This document shows positions 63,842 through 64,000 of a DNA stretch of 64,000 bases, piece after piece. Made by a program: the position numbers and the translations under genes. Position 1 is the first letter of the stretch, and each line of letters begins with the position of its first letter. Below the pieces are notes generated by a model. It saw only the letters and a list, made by a program, of their open reading frames with translations. It searched no databases and was not told where the DNA came from. This DNA is from Deltaproteobacteria bacterium (GTDB lineage Bacteria; Desulfobacterota; GWC2-55-46). Location: NCBI GenBank assembly GCA_016177845.1, contig JACOUO010000011.1:62001-126000 (forward strand), in the 5' to 3' direction.

Positions 63842-64000
63842 CAGACGGCAGGCGTACCGATATCATTGAACAGATTCAGCACCTCTGTCTGTATTTTGGG
63901 CATATTTGTCTGGAGAAGCGTCTTTATTTTTGCCCTGCGCTCAAGCGTCTTTCCAATGATGTCAATTATCTCTGCTTTATCCATAGCGCGCGGGTCTGCT
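63841..64000 (-). CDS. C-terminal fragment of an unrecognised glycan-cluster gene
   Basis: The last 52 codons of a gene that starts beyond the window end, with its stop overlapping the flippase start by one base. The visible residues are helical and polar (KAEIIDIIGKTLERRAKIK, ending DIGTPAV). The family cannot be told from this part. A pyruvyltransferase or glycosyltransferase would fit the neighbourhood. Confidence 0.7.
   Translation of the reverse strand, partial: ADPRAMDKAEIIDIIGKTLERRAKIKTLLQTNMPKIQTEVLNLFNDIGTPAV

Overview
The window looks like chromosomal DNA of a Gram-negative, probably anaerobic or microaerophilic bacterium. It carries lipoprotein signals, an exosortase/PEP-CTERM surface system, many radical SAM enzymes, a probable selenoprotein and a G20A-type (GEMM-Ib) riboswitch. 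These features, together with the dispersed ATTGCGAGCGAAGCAATCT-type repeats, fit Nitrospirota or Desulfobacterota-like lineages. That assignment is inference; no rRNA or tRNA gene is visible. Gene density is high and there are no transposases, phage genes or CRISPR arrays.

Layout. (1) 1-5723, minus strand: a tight operon with a partial membrane hydrolase-like gene, a B12-binding radical SAM enzyme, a glycosyltransferase, an E1 beta/alpha 2-oxoacid dehydrogenase pair without E2/E3, and a SPASM radical SAM enzyme. (2) 5864-9730, plus strand: a copper-type P1B ATPase with two YHS and two HMA domains behind a promoter whose spacer is a dyad, followed by a GrdB/PrdB-family gene interrupted by an in-frame UGA with a SECIS-like hairpin. 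(3) 9744-10379: three tandem copies of a ~204-bp repeat; part of the unit recurs inverted at 18264. (4) 10381-34389: mostly housekeeping genes: aspA, a GerMN protein, murI, polX, a CNNM/CBS protein, eno, a Na/Pi symporter, a transhydrogenase, msrP, glgB, the surE-pcm-(LOG-like)-nlpD-rpoS stress block, apt and an ion transporter. (5) 34386-39444: rlmI, an N-terminal GNAT/acyl-CoA synthetase fusion and a GspN-like gene.

(6) 39448-54926 is the most interesting part: an exosortase surface-protein system. On the minus strand run prsK, prsR, a UDP-sugar dehydrogenase, a second prsR, a 76-residue PEP-CTERM protein behind a sigma-54 promoter, a TPR protein and the TPR lipoprotein prsT. Divergent to prsK, a riboswitch plus intrinsic terminator precedes a Fn3/PKD surface protein with a CFI-box C-terminal sorting region. 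Next come an exosortase (C190/R235/H256) and a LamG-VanZ fusion. (7) 54884-64000, minus strand: a surface-glycan cluster with glycosyltransferases, two sugar C-methyltransferase-like proteins, glucose-1-phosphate cytidylyltransferase, a SPASM radical SAM enzyme, an F420-hydrogenase-beta-like ferredoxin protein and a Wzx-type flippase.

How it fits together: PrsK/PrsR with sigma-54 probably switch on the PEP-CTERM protein, the exosortase processes it, and the glycan genes make the exopolysaccharide it is thought to work with. The riboswitch adds a second, cyclic-dinucleotide input acting on the CFI-box surface protein. The strongest observations are this riboswitch-terminator, the selenocysteine read-through at 9437, and the sigma-54 site at 44464.
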